Shown piece after piece: positions 29,101-37,370 of a stretch of DNA of 64,000 bases. The position numbers and the translations under genes are program-made. How positions within the stretch are numbered: position 1 is the stretch's first letter; each line of letters begins with the position of its first letter. The stretch is from contig NZ_FNUJ01000012.1 in NCBI RefSeq assembly GCF_900107925.1, positions 186,001-250,000 on the forward strand. Reading direction: 5' to 3'. The notes under the pieces are model-generated. The model was given only the letters and a program-made list of their open reading frames with translations. It was not told where the DNA came from and did not search any database. Origin of the DNA: Amycolatopsis pretoriensis (lineage in GTDB: Bacteria; Actinomycetota; Actinomycetes; Mycobacteriales; Pseudonocardiaceae).

Positions 29101-29558
29101 TCCAGGCCGTCAACGGGCAGCTCGGCGACGTGGACACCAACGTGTTCGACACGAACGTGATCACGCTGCCGGTTTCGCTGGCCGCGCTGGGCATCGACGC
29201 GAGCGCCGACAGCCACCGCATCGCCTACACGGTGGGCGTGAGCGGTTTCTACGTCGCGCCGGGCACGACGAACGGGCTGATCGACTACGTCGGCACGCCG
29301 CTTTCGTTCGACGCGCTCGCGCCGGGCTACTCGGTGCAGGGTGGCGGCGACGCCGCGCTGGGCTACGTCGCGAAGCCGGGCACGGCGCTGGTCGTCAACC
29401 GGAACGCGGCCTCGGCCGCGGCCGACAACGCACTCGGGCTGCTCGCCATCGAGCACCACAACGCCGCGGGCAACCGGGCGAACGTGGTCAAGGTGGATTC
29501 CGCCCAGGGCGCCCGGCCGGGGAACGACCGTCAGCCGATCGGGGCCGGTCGTCGCTAG
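26196..29558 (+). CDS. Secreted subtilisin-like serine protease (S8) with PA domain
   Basis: The 1120-residue precursor has a Sec signal peptide ending near GAPVASAADA, then an inhibitor I9-like propeptide region. The S8 triad is complete: Asp in VGVIDDGIDYTHADFGG, His in CGEHGTHVAGTIGG and Ser in LSGTSMAAPHTAGITAL. A protease-associated insert lies between His and Ser (region with GCAPYSAEDKAKAAGKF). A long C-terminal part of beta-sandwich type includes VDIDTTGDGTPDFETYVTKA, which resembles a calcium-binding loop. The ATG at 26196 gives a proper signal peptide. It is probably a large extracellular peptidase for nutrient acquisition. Confidence 0.9.
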   Translation: MSRSRLPARATTAAFAVVLAAALGAPVASAADAPLADPVAPAKIDDAKLQGKVSPRLGAAQGRVTAFVELAKKPAVDAFTSAQPQGKEAAKRAARVAKDDTAAAVNSVLGQLRSADAKPQVVTQTANAVPGVVVTADAAKLREVAKRADVVSVRTVVPKTRTNASAEQLTNTLAAWQQTGKFGDGVRVGVIDDGIDYTHADFGGPGTQAAYKSVDSTKPTPLFPSAKVVGGTDLVGDDYDAATAGKTTPKPDPNPLACGEHGTHVAGTIGGFGVTADGKTFKGDYKKLDAKKVDAMQIGPGTAPKSLLYAIKVFGCAGSTNVTSQALDWALDPDGDGDFTDHLDIVNLSLGSDFGAPDDPDSLFVRKLAANNVLPVISAGNGGDINDIAGSPGNTPEALTVASTRDAGILRDAAEVKAPTTAAGQKTGQYSQNYTGYDTLNLTAPVVTLSASNSAGCAPYSAEDKAKAAGKFVWLEWDDNDSTRACGSAARANNAQAAGAKGALLSSTLEHFSAGIAGNAAIPMFQFTGSATKTLRAALTAGTLQVRLYGTGRASIQTYDKTIVDTPSSFTSRGTRGPALKPDVAAPGDTITSAFRGSGNGRTVLSGTSMAAPHTAGITALVRQSHPDWSVEEVKASVIDTAGHDVSDGAGHTYAPQRVGSGRIDAKAALDNQVLAYVVDDPGAVSVSFGTVEASGPVTLSKTIKLVNKGVTAAEYSVAYQAVNALPGVEYTVDKPTVKLTPRGTAKVKVTLKITDPKALRKVMDPTMQATQAGLARQFVADASGRVAFTPVSGAKVPLRVSVYSAPKPVSTISTPQSVKFAPDATQAVLNLSGKGVDQGSGAQRYRSLISVLELQAESPQLPECDADVVTDCTVNKTAKGGDLRYIGAASTAPLAKEQGEPENAVLAFGLSTWGDWANIGSNTSPFVDIDTTGDGTPDFETYVTKATSTDVLLAVTVALTPGFPQVDVQAVNGQLGDVDTNVFDTNVITLPVSLAALGIDASADSHRIAYTVGVSGFYVAPGTTNGLIDYVGTPLSFDALAPGYSVQGGGDAALGYVAKPGTALVVNRNAASAAADNALGLLAIEHHNAAGNRANVVKVDSAQGARPGNDRQPIGAGRR

Positions 29559-29586
29559 GTCGTGACAAGATCGATCCATGCAGCAT

Positions 29587-29626
29587 CAGGGGCGTCTCCG
29601 GTGGGTATCCACCGGGGGCGCCCCTG
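29587..29626 (+). terminator. Terminator of the S8 protease gene
   Basis: CAGGGGCG pairs with CGCCCCTG and CCGGTGG with CCACCGG around a GTAT loop, beginning 28 bases after the protease stop. There is no T-run. The rest of the 229-base gap to leuB holds no recognised gene. Confidence 0.7.
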
Positions 29627-29787
29627 CTCGTATTCACCCGATTGGGTGTCTCACCCTGCGGGAGGATGCGGCATAAGGGTGGTGCGGCTACGGCCGTTTG
29701 TCTACGGCCGGTAACCTTCCGGCTGCTGGCGTTTTGTTGCGGTGGGCCATCGGTGCATCCGGTGGCCTCGTCGACGGAGGTGTGTGG

Positions 29788-30828
29788 ATGCGGCTCGCGG
29801 TGATCCCAGGAGACGGGATCGGGCCCGAGGTGGTCTCCGAGGCGCTGAAGGTGCTCGGCGAGGTAGTACCGACGGCGGAGATCACGAACTACGACCTCGG
29901 CGCCGCGCGGTGGCACGCGACCGGTGAGTTGCTCCCGGAGTCGGTGCTCGGCGAACTCCGCCAGCACGACGCGATCCTGCTGGGCGCGGTGGGCGACCCG
30001 TCGGTGCCGAGCGGCATCCTCGAGCGCGGCCTGCTGCTGCGCCTGCGGTTCGAGATGGACCACCACGTCAACCTGCGCCCGGCGCGGCTGTACCCGGGTG
30101 TCCGGGGCCCGCTGGCCGACGCCGGCGACGTCGACATGGTCGTGGTGCGCGAAGGGACCGAAGGCCCGTACGCGGGTACTGGTGGCCTGCTGCGCAAGGA
30201 CACGGAGCACGAGATCGCGACGGAGGTCAGCGTCAACACGGCGTTCGGCATCCGCCGCGTGGTCGCGGACGCGTTCAACCGCGCCGAGGGCCGGCCCCGC
30301 AAGCACCTGACGCTGGTGCACAAGACCAACGTGCTCGAGTACGCGGGTTCGCTGTGGTCTCGGATCGTCGAAGAGGTCTCGCTGGAGCACCCGGAGGTGA
30401 CGGTCGCCTACTCGCACGTGGACGCGGCGACGATCCACCTGGTGACCGACCCGTCCCGGTTCGACGTGATCGTGACGGACAACCTGTTCGGCGACATCAT
30501 CACGGACCTGGCGGCCGCGGTGACCGGTGGGATCGGGTTGGCGGCGAGCGGGAACCTGGACATCACCCGGCGGAACCCGAGCATGTTCGAGCCGGTGCAC
30601 GGGTCGGCTCCGGACATCGCCGGGCAGGGGCTGGCTGACCCGACGGCCGCGGTGTTGTCGGTTTCGCTGCTGCTGGACCACTTGGGTCAGAAGGAGTCGG
30701 CTCGGCGGATCGAGGCCTCCGTGGCTTTCGATCTGGCTACCCGGGATCAGGCTTCGCCGGGGGCTACGACCGCTATCGGGGATCGGTTGGCGGCTTTGGT
30801 CTCGTCCAATGTTCGGACGGCCGGCTGA
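29788..30828 (+). CDS. leuB: 3-isopropylmalate dehydrogenase
   Basis: LeuB (346 residues) oxidatively decarboxylates 3-isopropylmalate in leucine synthesis; the same enzyme can act on 3-methylmalate in the citramalate route to isoleucine. The N-terminal AVIPGDGIGPEVVSEAL and the metal/NAD-binding VTDNLFGDIITDLAAAVTGG are diagnostic. The ATG at 29788 is preceded by GGAGG at 29776-29780. The longer frame to 29698 adds 30 residues without family similarity. It lies upstream of cimA but is separated from it by a terminator and an attenuator. Confidence 0.95.
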   Translation: MRLAVIPGDGIGPEVVSEALKVLGEVVPTAEITNYDLGAARWHATGELLPESVLGELRQHDAILLGAVGDPSVPSGILERGLLLRLRFEMDHHVNLRPARLYPGVRGPLADAGDVDMVVVREGTEGPYAGTGGLLRKDTEHEIATEVSVNTAFGIRRVVADAFNRAEGRPRKHLTLVHKTNVLEYAGSLWSRIVEEVSLEHPEVTVAYSHVDAATIHLVTDPSRFDVIVTDNLFGDIITDLAAAVTGGIGLAASGNLDITRRNPSMFEPVHGSAPDIAGQGLADPTAAVLSVSLLLDHLGQKESARRIEASVAFDLATRDQASPGATTAIGDRLAALVSSNVRTAG

Positions 30829-30845
30829 GGTTTCGCTTTCGGAAG

Positions 30846-30876
30846 AGCCTCGCACCCCGGTGGTGCGGGGCTTTTT
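30846..30876 (+). terminator. Terminator of leuB
   Basis: AGCCTCGCACC pairs with GGTGCGGGGCT around a short loop and is followed by TTTTT. It lies 17 bases after the leuB stop and uncouples leuB from the cimA transcription unit. Confidence 0.85.
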
Positions 30877-30920
30877 CGTGTGCGCGGTGTTCCCGGATGG
30901 TGGGAGCTTGACCCATCTTG

Positions 30921-30950
30921 TGGACTTCCTCCGAACCCCTGTGGCATGAT
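30921..30950 (+). promoter_or_regulatory. Promoter of the cimA leader
   Basis: A -10-like CATGAT (30945-30950) lies six bases before the leader GTG, with TGGACT (30921-30926) at 18-base spacing as a weak -35. This mirrors the leaderless arrangement at the ilvBNC leader. The -35 match is only four of six. Confidence 0.45.
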
Positions 30951-30956
30951 GCGACC

Positions 30957-31001
30957 GTGACCAGCTTCGCGATCATTATCATCGAGCGCGCCGGACGATA
31001 G
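30957..31001 (+). CDS. Isoleucine-rich cimA leader peptide
   Basis: A 14-residue frame, MTSFAIIIIERAGR, is encoded directly behind a promoter-like sequence and just before an intrinsic terminator upstream of cimA. Four consecutive Ile codons (ATC ATT ATC ATC) are a hallmark of attenuation by charged tRNA(Ile). CimA feeds the citramalate route to isoleucine, so sensor and pathway match. The peptide would be translated from a leaderless message. This is an inference from sequence layout. Confidence 0.75.
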   Translation: MTSFAIIIIERAGR

Positions 31002-31024
31002 CTCCACAAGAGCCCCCGGCGCGC

Positions 31025-31055
31025 AACCTCTCGCACCCATGCGGGAGGTTTTTTT
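31025..31055 (+). terminator. Attenuator terminator of cimA
   Basis: AACCTCTCGCA pairs with TGCGGGAGGTT around CCCA, with one G-U type position, and is followed by seven Ts. It lies 23 bases after the leader peptide and 28 before cimA. It should stop transcription unless ribosomes stall at the Ile codons. A frame opening inside it at 31039 is not the cimA start. Confidence 0.83.
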
Positions 31056-31083
31056 GTTGCCACGAAACGATTGGGAGAAGACC

Positions 31084-32715
31084 GTGACCCGCCAGGAGCC
31101 CGCCGATACCCCGCTCGGCGATGCCTTCCACCTCTACGACACGACGCTGCGCGACGGTGCTCAGCGCGAGGGCATCTCCTACTCCGTCCAGGACAAGCTC
31201 GCCGTCGCGCGGCTGCTGGACGAGCTCGGCGTCGGGTTCATCGAGGGCGGCTGGCCCGGGGCTCTCCCCAAGGACACGGAATTCTTCGCCCGCGCCGCGA
31301 AAGGCGAACTGAAACTCGCCCACGCCGCCCTCGTCGCCTTCGGGGCGACGCGCAAGGCCGGCACCACCGCCGAAGCCGATCCGCAGGTCCGGGCCCTGCT
31401 CGCCAGCGAAGCCCCCGTCGTCACGCTCGTCGCGAAGTCCGATCTGCGGCACATCGAACGCGCCCTCCGCGTCGACGTCGACGAAGCCTGTGCCATGGTC
31501 CGCGACACCGTCGCCTTCCTCGTCAAGGAAGGCCGGCGCGTCTTCCTCGACGCCGAGCACTTCTTCGACGGCTACGCCTTCTCTCCCGAAACTTCCCTCA
31601 AGGTCCTCGACGCCGCCGCGCACGCGGGTGCCGACGTCCTCGTCCTGTGCGACACCAACGGTGGCCAGCTCCCGCTGGGCCTCGCCGAAACCGTCCGGAC
31701 CATCAAGGAGAAAACCGGATTCCGGCTCGGAATCCACTGCCAAGACGACACTTCCTGCGCCGTGGCGAACTCCGTCGCCGCGGTGCAGGCCGGCGTGACG
31801 CACGTCCAGTGCACCGCCAACGGTTACGGCGAACGGGCCGGCAACGCCGACCTCTTCGCCGTGACAGGGAACCTCGTGACCAAGCTCGGCATGGACGTCC
31901 TCCCGACCGGAGGCGCCGCCGAGCTCACCCGGGTCTCCCATGCCCTTGCCGAAATCGCCAACCTCGCCCCCTACACCCACCAGGCTTACGTAGGGGCGTC
32001 GGCCTTCGCCCACAAGGCGGGACTGCACGCGAGCGCGATCAAGGTGGATCCGTTGCTGTACAACCACATCGATCCGTCATCCGTCGGCAACGACATGCGG
32101 GTACTGGTCACGGAGATGGCCGGCAGGGCCAGCCTCGAGCTCAAGGGACGTGAGCTCGGGGTCGACCTTGCCGGCCGGCCCGAAGCGCTGACGAGCGCCA
32201 TCACCAAGGTCAAGCGCCTCGAATCCGAAGGCTGGTCCTTCGAGGCCGCCGACGCCTCCCTAGAACTCCTGCTGCGCCACGAGGCCGACGTGCCCACCGA
32301 AGCGCCGTTCGAGCTCGAGTCCTACCGCGTGGTCCTCGACCACCGCGCCGACGCCGAGGTCGTGTCCGAAGCCACGGTCAAGGTGCACGTCGGCGGCCAG
32401 CGCGTCATCGCGACCGCCGAGGGCATCGGCCCGGTGCACGCCCTCGACGCTGCCCTCCGGAAGGCGCTGAGCCCGCACCTGTCCTGGTTGGACAGTGTGG
32501 AGCTCGCCGACTACAAGGTCCGCATCCTGCAGGGCCACCCGGGCACCGACGCCGTCACGCGCGTGCTGGTCGAGAGCACCGACGGCGAACGCGAGTGGAC
32601 CACCGTCGGCGTGCACGGCAACATCGTCGAGGCCAGCTGGCTCGCCCTCTGTGACGCACTCGTCCACAAGAGCACCACCGTGGCCCCGGTCACGGCTCAG
32701 GCGGACGTAGACTGA
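31084..32715 (+). CDS. cimA: (R)-citramalate synthase
   Basis: The 543-residue enzyme is a member of the 2-isopropylmalate synthase/HMGL family and matches citramalate synthase, which condenses pyruvate and acetyl-CoA towards 2-oxobutyrate and isoleucine. The N-terminal metal motif is LYDTTLRDGAQREG, and the signature TANGYGERAGNADLFAV follows. Where many family members have HxH, this protein reads GIHCQDDTSCAVAN, with Gln at the second ligand position; I believe this is usual in actinobacterial homologs. A C-terminal LeuA-type regulatory dimer domain (~400-543) is present. GTG at 31084 is preceded by GGGAGAAG. Confidence 0.88.
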   Translation: MTRQEPADTPLGDAFHLYDTTLRDGAQREGISYSVQDKLAVARLLDELGVGFIEGGWPGALPKDTEFFARAAKGELKLAHAALVAFGATRKAGTTAEADPQVRALLASEAPVVTLVAKSDLRHIERALRVDVDEACAMVRDTVAFLVKEGRRVFLDAEHFFDGYAFSPETSLKVLDAAAHAGADVLVLCDTNGGQLPLGLAETVRTIKEKTGFRLGIHCQDDTSCAVANSVAAVQAGVTHVQCTANGYGERAGNADLFAVTGNLVTKLGMDVLPTGGAAELTRVSHALAEIANLAPYTHQAYVGASAFAHKAGLHASAIKVDPLLYNHIDPSSVGNDMRVLVTEMAGRASLELKGRELGVDLAGRPEALTSAITKVKRLESEGWSFEAADASLELLLRHEADVPTEAPFELESYRVVLDHRADAEVVSEATVKVHVGGQRVIATAEGIGPVHALDAALRKALSPHLSWLDSVELADYKVRILQGHPGTDAVTRVLVESTDGEREWTTVGVHGNIVEASWLALCDALVHKSTTVAPVTAQADVD

Positions 32716-32719
32716 CGCC

Positions 32720-33490
32720 GTGCGCCTAGCCCGTATTGCTCATCCCGGTGGAGTCGCGTTCGCTTCGGTCGAAGGGGACGGTGACGACGCCCAGGTCCTG
32801 GAAATCGCCGAGCACCCGTTCGGCAACCCCAACTTCACCGGCAAGCGGTGGCCGCTGGCCGACGTCCGGTTGCTCGCGCCGATCCTGCCGTCCAAGGTGA
32901 TCGCCGTCGGCCGCAACTACGCCAAGCACGCGGCCGAGTTCGGCAACGAGGTGCCCAGCGCCCCGATGCTGTTCCTCAAGCCGTCCACCACGGTCGTCGG
33001 CCCCAACGCGCCCATCCGGCGTCCGTCGGGCGTCGGCCGGGTGGACTTCGAGGGCGAGCTGGCCATCGTCATCGGCCAGCCGGTGAAGAACGTGCCCGCC
33101 GCGCGCGCCGCGAGCGCGATCCTCGGCTACACGGTCGCCAACGACGTCAGCGCGCGCGACCTGCAGAAGTCCGACGGCCAGTGGGGCCGCGCCAAGGGCT
33201 TCGACACGTTCTGCCCGCTCGGCCCGTGGATCGAGACGTCGCTCGACGCCTCCGACCTCGCGCTCAAGGCCGAGGTCGACGGCGAGCTCAAGCAGGACGG
33301 CCGCACGTCCGACCTCGTCCACAAGATCCCCGAGCTGGTCGAGTTCGTCTCCGGCGTGATGACGCTGCTGCCCGGCGACGTCATCCTCACCGGTACCCCC
33401 GAAGGTGTCGGCCCGATCGAGGGCGGCCAGAGCGTCTCGATCACCATCGAAGGCATCGGCACCCTGACCAACCCGGTCGAGAACGTCTAG
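32720..33490 (+). CDS. Fumarylacetoacetate hydrolase family protein
   Basis: The 256-residue protein has the FAH fold: metal-binding VDFEGELAIVIG, then GYTVANDVSARDLQ and the C-terminal GDVILTGTPEGVGPIEGG. Members cleave carbon-carbon bonds, decarboxylate oxaloacetate or hydrate dienoates. This size, with the N-terminal RIAHPGGVAFASVEGDG, is the short family common next to gltX in actinobacteria. The gene starts with GTG four bases after cimA and is probably in that operon. Its stop overlaps that of the convergent FAD monooxygenase. The exact reaction is unknown. Confidence 0.85.
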   Translation: MRLARIAHPGGVAFASVEGDGDDAQVLEIAEHPFGNPNFTGKRWPLADVRLLAPILPSKVIAVGRNYAKHAAEFGNEVPSAPMLFLKPSTTVVGPNAPIRRPSGVGRVDFEGELAIVIGQPVKNVPAARAASAILGYTVANDVSARDLQKSDGQWGRAKGFDTFCPLGPWIETSLDASDLALKAEVDGELKQDGRTSDLVHKIPELVEFVSGVMTLLPGDVILTGTPEGVGPIEGGQSVSITIEGIGTLTNPVENV

Positions 33491-34728
33491 TTCTTCAGCG
33501 CCGGCTCCATCGGCCGCCGGGCGAACGCCGGAGCGTGCTCCGGCCGCAGCCCGAGGCCGAGGAGCCGGGCCGGGAAGTACGACAGCCGCGGGAAGCGCGC
33601 GAACGCCTTGATCATCGGCAGCGGCGGGCCGTTGCGCTTGCCGCTCATCACCCCGCGCACGACGGTCCGGTGCATCAGGCGCTGCAGCCCCTGCACCAGC
33701 AACGTCGGCGCGAGCCGCCGCGAGCGCACCCTCGCCAGCTCGGCCGGTGTGGGCCGGCCCCGGCGCAGCGGCTCGGCCAGCAGCGTCGCCGCCGCGACCG
33801 CGTCCTGCACCGCCAGGTTGATGCCGACCCCGCCGATCGGCGACATCGCGTGCGCCGCGTCGCCGATGCAGAGCAGCCCGTCGACGTGCCACTCGCGCAG
33901 CAGGTTGAGCCGCACGTCGAGGAACTTGACGTCGTCCATCGTCTCGAGTTCGTGCACGCGGTCGTGGAACTCGGGGCAGATCTGCGTGACGTTCTCGCGG
34001 AACGCTTCGATGCCTTGCTTGCGCAGGTCTTCGCCCTTCGGCGCGAGGTAGGCGACCTGGTAGAAGTCGGGCCGGGGGAGCGGCACCGCGAACCGGCGGT
34101 CCCGCATCTTCGGCAGCAGCATGTTCCCGGCCTCGTCTTCGCCACGGGAGAGCCGGAACCACCAGACGTCGAACGGGCAGTCGTACTCGCGCGGCACCAG
34201 GCCGGCTTCGCGACGCGCCAGCGACCAGCGTCCGTCGGCCGCGATCACCAGGTCGGCACGGATTTCGCCGGTCTCGCCGGTCGCCGTGCGGTAGGTGATG
34301 CCGGCGACGCGGCCGTGTTCGCGGACCAGGCCGGTGCACTCGGTCTCCATGCGCTGGACGAACGTCGGCTCCTTGCGCGCGCTTTCGGCGAGCAGGTCGA
34401 GGAAGTCCCACTGCGGCACCATCGCGATGTACGGGTGGGGGACCTTCAGCCGGGTGAAGTCGGCCAGCTTCATCAGCGTGCCGTCCTCCTCCGGGAAGCC
34501 CGCCGCGGTCAGCTCGCTGTGCGGCAGCGCGTGGAACTTTTCGCCGAGGCCCAGCTCGTCGAGCAGCGTGAGCGTCGACGGGTGGACCGTGTCCCCGCGG
34601 AAGTCACGCAGGAAATCCGCGTGCTTCTCCAGCACCGTCACCTCGACGCCGGCCCGCGCCAGCAGGAGTCCCGTGACCATCCCGGCGGGCCCGCCACCGA
34701 TGACGACGCAGCCCGTGCGCTCGGTCAT
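33487..34728 (-). CDS. FAD-dependent aromatic hydroxylase-type monooxygenase
   Basis: The ~413-residue flavoprotein belongs to the p-hydroxybenzoate hydroxylase-like class A monooxygenases. It shows the FAD loop GCVVIGGGPAGMVTGLLLAR, the second motif DLVIAADGRWSLAR and the third LCIGDAAHAMSPIGGVGIN. It should use NAD(P)H and O2 on an aromatic or polyketide-like compound, or reduce one. Two in-frame ATGs compete; 34728 is chosen because GGGGAG lies 9 bases upstream, while the ATG at 34737 abuts that sequence. An inverted repeat 19 bases further upstream suggests a dedicated regulator. Confidence 0.85.
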   Translation of the reverse strand: MTERTGCVVIGGGPAGMVTGLLLARAGVEVTVLEKHADFLRDFRGDTVHPSTLTLLDELGLGEKFHALPHSELTAAGFPEEDGTLMKLADFTRLKVPHPYIAMVPQWDFLDLLAESARKEPTFVQRMETECTGLVREHGRVAGITYRTATGETGEIRADLVIAADGRWSLARREAGLVPREYDCPFDVWWFRLSRGEDEAGNMLLPKMRDRRFAVPLPRPDFYQVAYLAPKGEDLRKQGIEAFRENVTQICPEFHDRVHELETMDDVKFLDVRLNLLREWHVDGLLCIGDAAHAMSPIGGVGINLAVQDAVAAATLLAEPLRRGRPTPAELARVRSRRLAPTLLVQGLQRLMHRTVVRGVMSGKRNGPPLPMIKAFARFPRLSYFPARLLGLGLRPEHAPAFARRPMEPALKN

Positions 34729-34746
34729 CTCCACCATCTCCCCATC

Positions 34747-34766
34747 TATTCATCGCTTGTTGAATA
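34747..34766. promoter_or_regulatory. TATTCA-N8-TGAATA inverted repeat
   Basis: A perfect 6-base inverted repeat with an AT-rich character unusual for the region lies just upstream of the FAD monooxygenase gene. The shape fits a TetR or MarR operator. No regulator gene is adjacent. Confidence 0.5.
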
Positions 34767-34832
34767 AACCGAGGATGCACCCGGCCGGTCCCCGGCGTCA
34801 AGCGATGTGGCGACGGATACGCTGATCGGGCT

Positions 34833-36311
34833 ATGAGTGAGACATCGGTGGTTCGCGCGCGCTTCTGTCCTTCGCCGACCGGCACCCCGCACGTCGGGCT
34901 GATCCGCACGGCGCTGTTCAACTGGGCCTTCGCCCGGCACAACCAGGGTCAACTGGTGTTCCGGATCGAAGACACCGACGCCGCGCGCGACTCGCAGGAG
35001 TCCTACGAGCAGCTGCTCGACGGCCTCCGCTGGCTCGGCATCGACTGGGACGAGGGCCCCGAAGCGGGCGGCGAGTACGGGCCGTACCGCCAGAGCGAGC
35101 GGCGCGCGATCTACGCCGACGTCGCCGCGAAGCTCCTCGAAGCGGGGGAGCTGTACGAAGCGTTCTCGACCAACGAGGAGGTCGAGGCGCGGCGCAAGGC
35201 GGCCGGCCTGGACCCGAAGCTGGGCTACGACAACTTCGACCGCGACCTCACCGGCGAGCAGATCGCCGCGTTCCGCGCCGAGGGCCGCGCGCCGGTGCTG
35301 CGGCTGCGCATGCCGGACACCGACCTCGGCTGGACCGACCTGGTCCGCGGGGACATCAACTTCCCGGCGAACACGATCCCGGACCCGGTGCTCGTGCGCG
35401 CCAACGGCGAGCCGCTGTACACGCTGACCAACCCGGTCGACGACGCGCTGATGAAGATCACGCACGTGCTGCGCGGCGAGGACCTGCTGCCCTCGACGCC
35501 CCGCCAGCTGGCGCTCTACGCCGCGCTGGAGCGCGTCGGCGTCGCGGAGTTCACGCCGCGGTTCGGCCACCTGCCGTACGTCATGGGCGAGGGCAACAAG
35601 AAACTGTCCAAACGCGACCCTTCCTCGAACCTCTTCAACTACCGCGACCGCGGCTTCATCCGCGAGGGCCTGCTCAACTACCTGGCCCTGCTCGGCTGGT
35701 CGATCGCCGACGACCGCGACGTCTTCAGCGTCGAGGAGATGATCGCCGCCTTCGACGTCACCAAGGTCAGCGCCAACCCGGCGCGCTTCGACCTCAAGAA
35801 GGCCGAAGCGATCAACGGCACGCACGTGCGGGCGCTGCCGGCGGCCGAGTTCGTCACGCGCGTCACGCCGTACCTCGTCACCGCCGGTGTCCTTCCGGAA
35901 TCGCCGAACGAGCAGCAGCTGGCCCGGTTGGACGCGATCGCGCCGCTGGTGCAGGAGCGCGTCACGGTGCTTTCGGACGCGGCGCCCATGGTGCGTTTCC
36001 TGTTCACCGACGAGGACGCTTTCGCGCCGGAAGAAGACGCGGCGGCGAAGAACCTCGGCGAGGCCGCACAGCCGGTGCTCACCGCGGCGGTCGAAGCCCT
36101 CGAAGCGCTGCCGTCGTGGGAGACCGAGGCCATCGAGCAGGCGCTCAAAGACGCCCTTGTGGACGGTCTGGGTCTCAAGCCCCGCAAGGCTTTCGCCCCG
36201 GTTCGCGTCGCCGTGACCGGACGGACGGTTTCCCCTCCGCTGTACGAATCGATGGAGCTGCTCGGCCGCGACGTCTCACTGGGACGCCTTCGTCGCGCAC
36301 TGGCCGGATAA
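34833..36311 (+). CDS. gltX: Glutamyl-tRNA synthetase
   Basis: GltX (492 residues) charges tRNA(Glu) and, in a GatCAB organism, also misacylates tRNA(Gln) for later amidation. The HIGH-type motif is FCPSPTGTPHVGLIRTALFN and the KMSKS-type motif is KKLSKRDPSS. The anticodon-binding C-terminal half is complete. The ATG at 34833 gives the canonical start. The gene lies 1 kb upstream of tRNA-Gln and tRNA-Glu, its two substrates. Confidence 0.96.
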   Translation: MSETSVVRARFCPSPTGTPHVGLIRTALFNWAFARHNQGQLVFRIEDTDAARDSQESYEQLLDGLRWLGIDWDEGPEAGGEYGPYRQSERRAIYADVAAKLLEAGELYEAFSTNEEVEARRKAAGLDPKLGYDNFDRDLTGEQIAAFRAEGRAPVLRLRMPDTDLGWTDLVRGDINFPANTIPDPVLVRANGEPLYTLTNPVDDALMKITHVLRGEDLLPSTPRQLALYAALERVGVAEFTPRFGHLPYVMGEGNKKLSKRDPSSNLFNYRDRGFIREGLLNYLALLGWSIADDRDVFSVEEMIAAFDVTKVSANPARFDLKKAEAINGTHVRALPAAEFVTRVTPYLVTAGVLPESPNEQQLARLDAIAPLVQERVTVLSDAAPMVRFLFTDEDAFAPEEDAAAKNLGEAAQPVLTAAVEALEALPSWETEAIEQALKDALVDGLGLKPRKAFAPVRVAVTGRTVSPPLYESMELLGRDVSLGRLRRALAG

Positions 36312-36423
36312 CCGAAAGAAGACGGTTCGCCAACTGGGAGTAGAGCCGGTGCGCCGGAACAGGGGATCGGCAATCACCTCTTTGGCAGCGTCGCGAACGC
36401 TGCGGTTGCCCTAGCCTCACTGG

Positions 36424-37248
36424 GTGGATTTCGCCCTGGCACCCCGGACCCCGTCGCGAACCGCCCCCGCAGAGGCGGCGCCCGAGCCCTGGGCGCCGCC
36501 TCAGCTGCGTTTGGTGTGCCTGGACATCGATGACACGCTGATCGACTGCACGGCCGCGATCCGCCGCAGCCTCCACATCCTGACCGGCCGGGGCGACCTG
36601 TGGCCGCTGTGGGACCTGATCACCGAAGAGCACGTCGCGCTCGTCGTCGCCGGCGAAATCGACTACGCGACGATGCACCAGCGGCGCACCGACTGCTTCC
36701 TCGCCGAGATCGGCATCCTCGCCGACGCCGAGCAGGTGAGTTCGTTCGAGCGTCGCCGAAGAGAACTGCTCGACCACTCGTGGCAGCTGTTCGACGACGT
36801 CCTCGACTGCCTGGAGTGGCTGCGCGCGGCCGGCCTGATGCTGGCCGCCGTGACGAACGCCTCCGGTGTCCACCAGCGCAAGAAGATCGCCGACCTGGGG
36901 CTGGCGCCGTTCTTCGACCACGTCGCCATCGCGGGCGAGCTCGGGGTCGCGAAACCCGATCCGGTGATGTTCCACACGGTCTGCCTGGGCCTGGACTGCG
37001 CACCGAGCCAGGCGGTCCACGTCGGCGACAAACTGGACACCGACGCGATCGGCGCGCGCGACGCGGGCCTCGGCGCGGTCTGGCTCGACCGCGACTCGAT
37101 CGGCGAGCGCGCCCCCGAGGGCGTCCACCGCGTCACGGGGCTGGCCGAGCTGCCTGAGCTGCTGGTTTCGGAGTACGCGACGATCGGCGTCCCCGCCCAG
37201 CGGGTGAGTGGGACCCCCGCTTTCACGGTGCGGAACGGCGTGCTCTAG
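36424..37248 (+). CDS. HAD-superfamily hydrolase
   Basis: The 274-residue protein has HAD motif I (CLDIDDTLIDCTAAI), motif II (AAVTNASGVHQRKK) and the late motifs (GVAKPDPVMF and HVGDKLDTDAIGARDAG). It should be a phosphatase or related hydrolase with an Asp nucleophile; the cap domain suggests a small phosphorylated substrate. About 35 Pro/Ala-rich residues precede the core, so the GTG at 36424 may be somewhat too far upstream. It lies between gltX and the tRNA pair. Confidence 0.85.
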   Translation: MDFALAPRTPSRTAPAEAAPEPWAPPQLRLVCLDIDDTLIDCTAAIRRSLHILTGRGDLWPLWDLITEEHVALVVAGEIDYATMHQRRTDCFLAEIGILADAEQVSSFERRRRELLDHSWQLFDDVLDCLEWLRAAGLMLAAVTNASGVHQRKKIADLGLAPFFDHVAIAGELGVAKPDPVMFHTVCLGLDCAPSQAVHVGDKLDTDAIGARDAGLGAVWLDRDSIGERAPEGVHRVTGLAELPELLVSEYATIGVPAQRVSGTPAFTVRNGVL

Positions 37249-37298
37249 TATTTCTCCTCGTGCGGTGCTGAACCGGCCAAGCCGGAGCGGTACCTCAC

Positions 37299-37370
37299 TG
37301 GGGTATGGTGTAATTGGCAGCACGACTGGTTCTGGTCCAGTTAGTCTAGGTTCGAGTCCTGGTACCCCAG
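37299..37370 (+). tRNA. tRNA-Gln (CTG)
   Basis: A 72-base cloverleaf: acceptor TGGGGTA pairs with TACCCCA, the anticodon arm ACTGG-TTCTGGT-CCAGT carries CTG, and the T arm contains GGTTCGAGTCC. No CCA is encoded. The gene lies 102 bases before tRNA-Glu. The spacer has a CCCTGG-GAAA-CCAGGG hairpin that may mark processing or termination. Confidence 0.95.

Noticed and set aside
31039..31083. Start of cimA at the ATG at 31039
   Set aside because: The ATG lies inside the terminator hairpin and adds residues without family similarity. The GTG at 31084 has a proper ribosome binding site.
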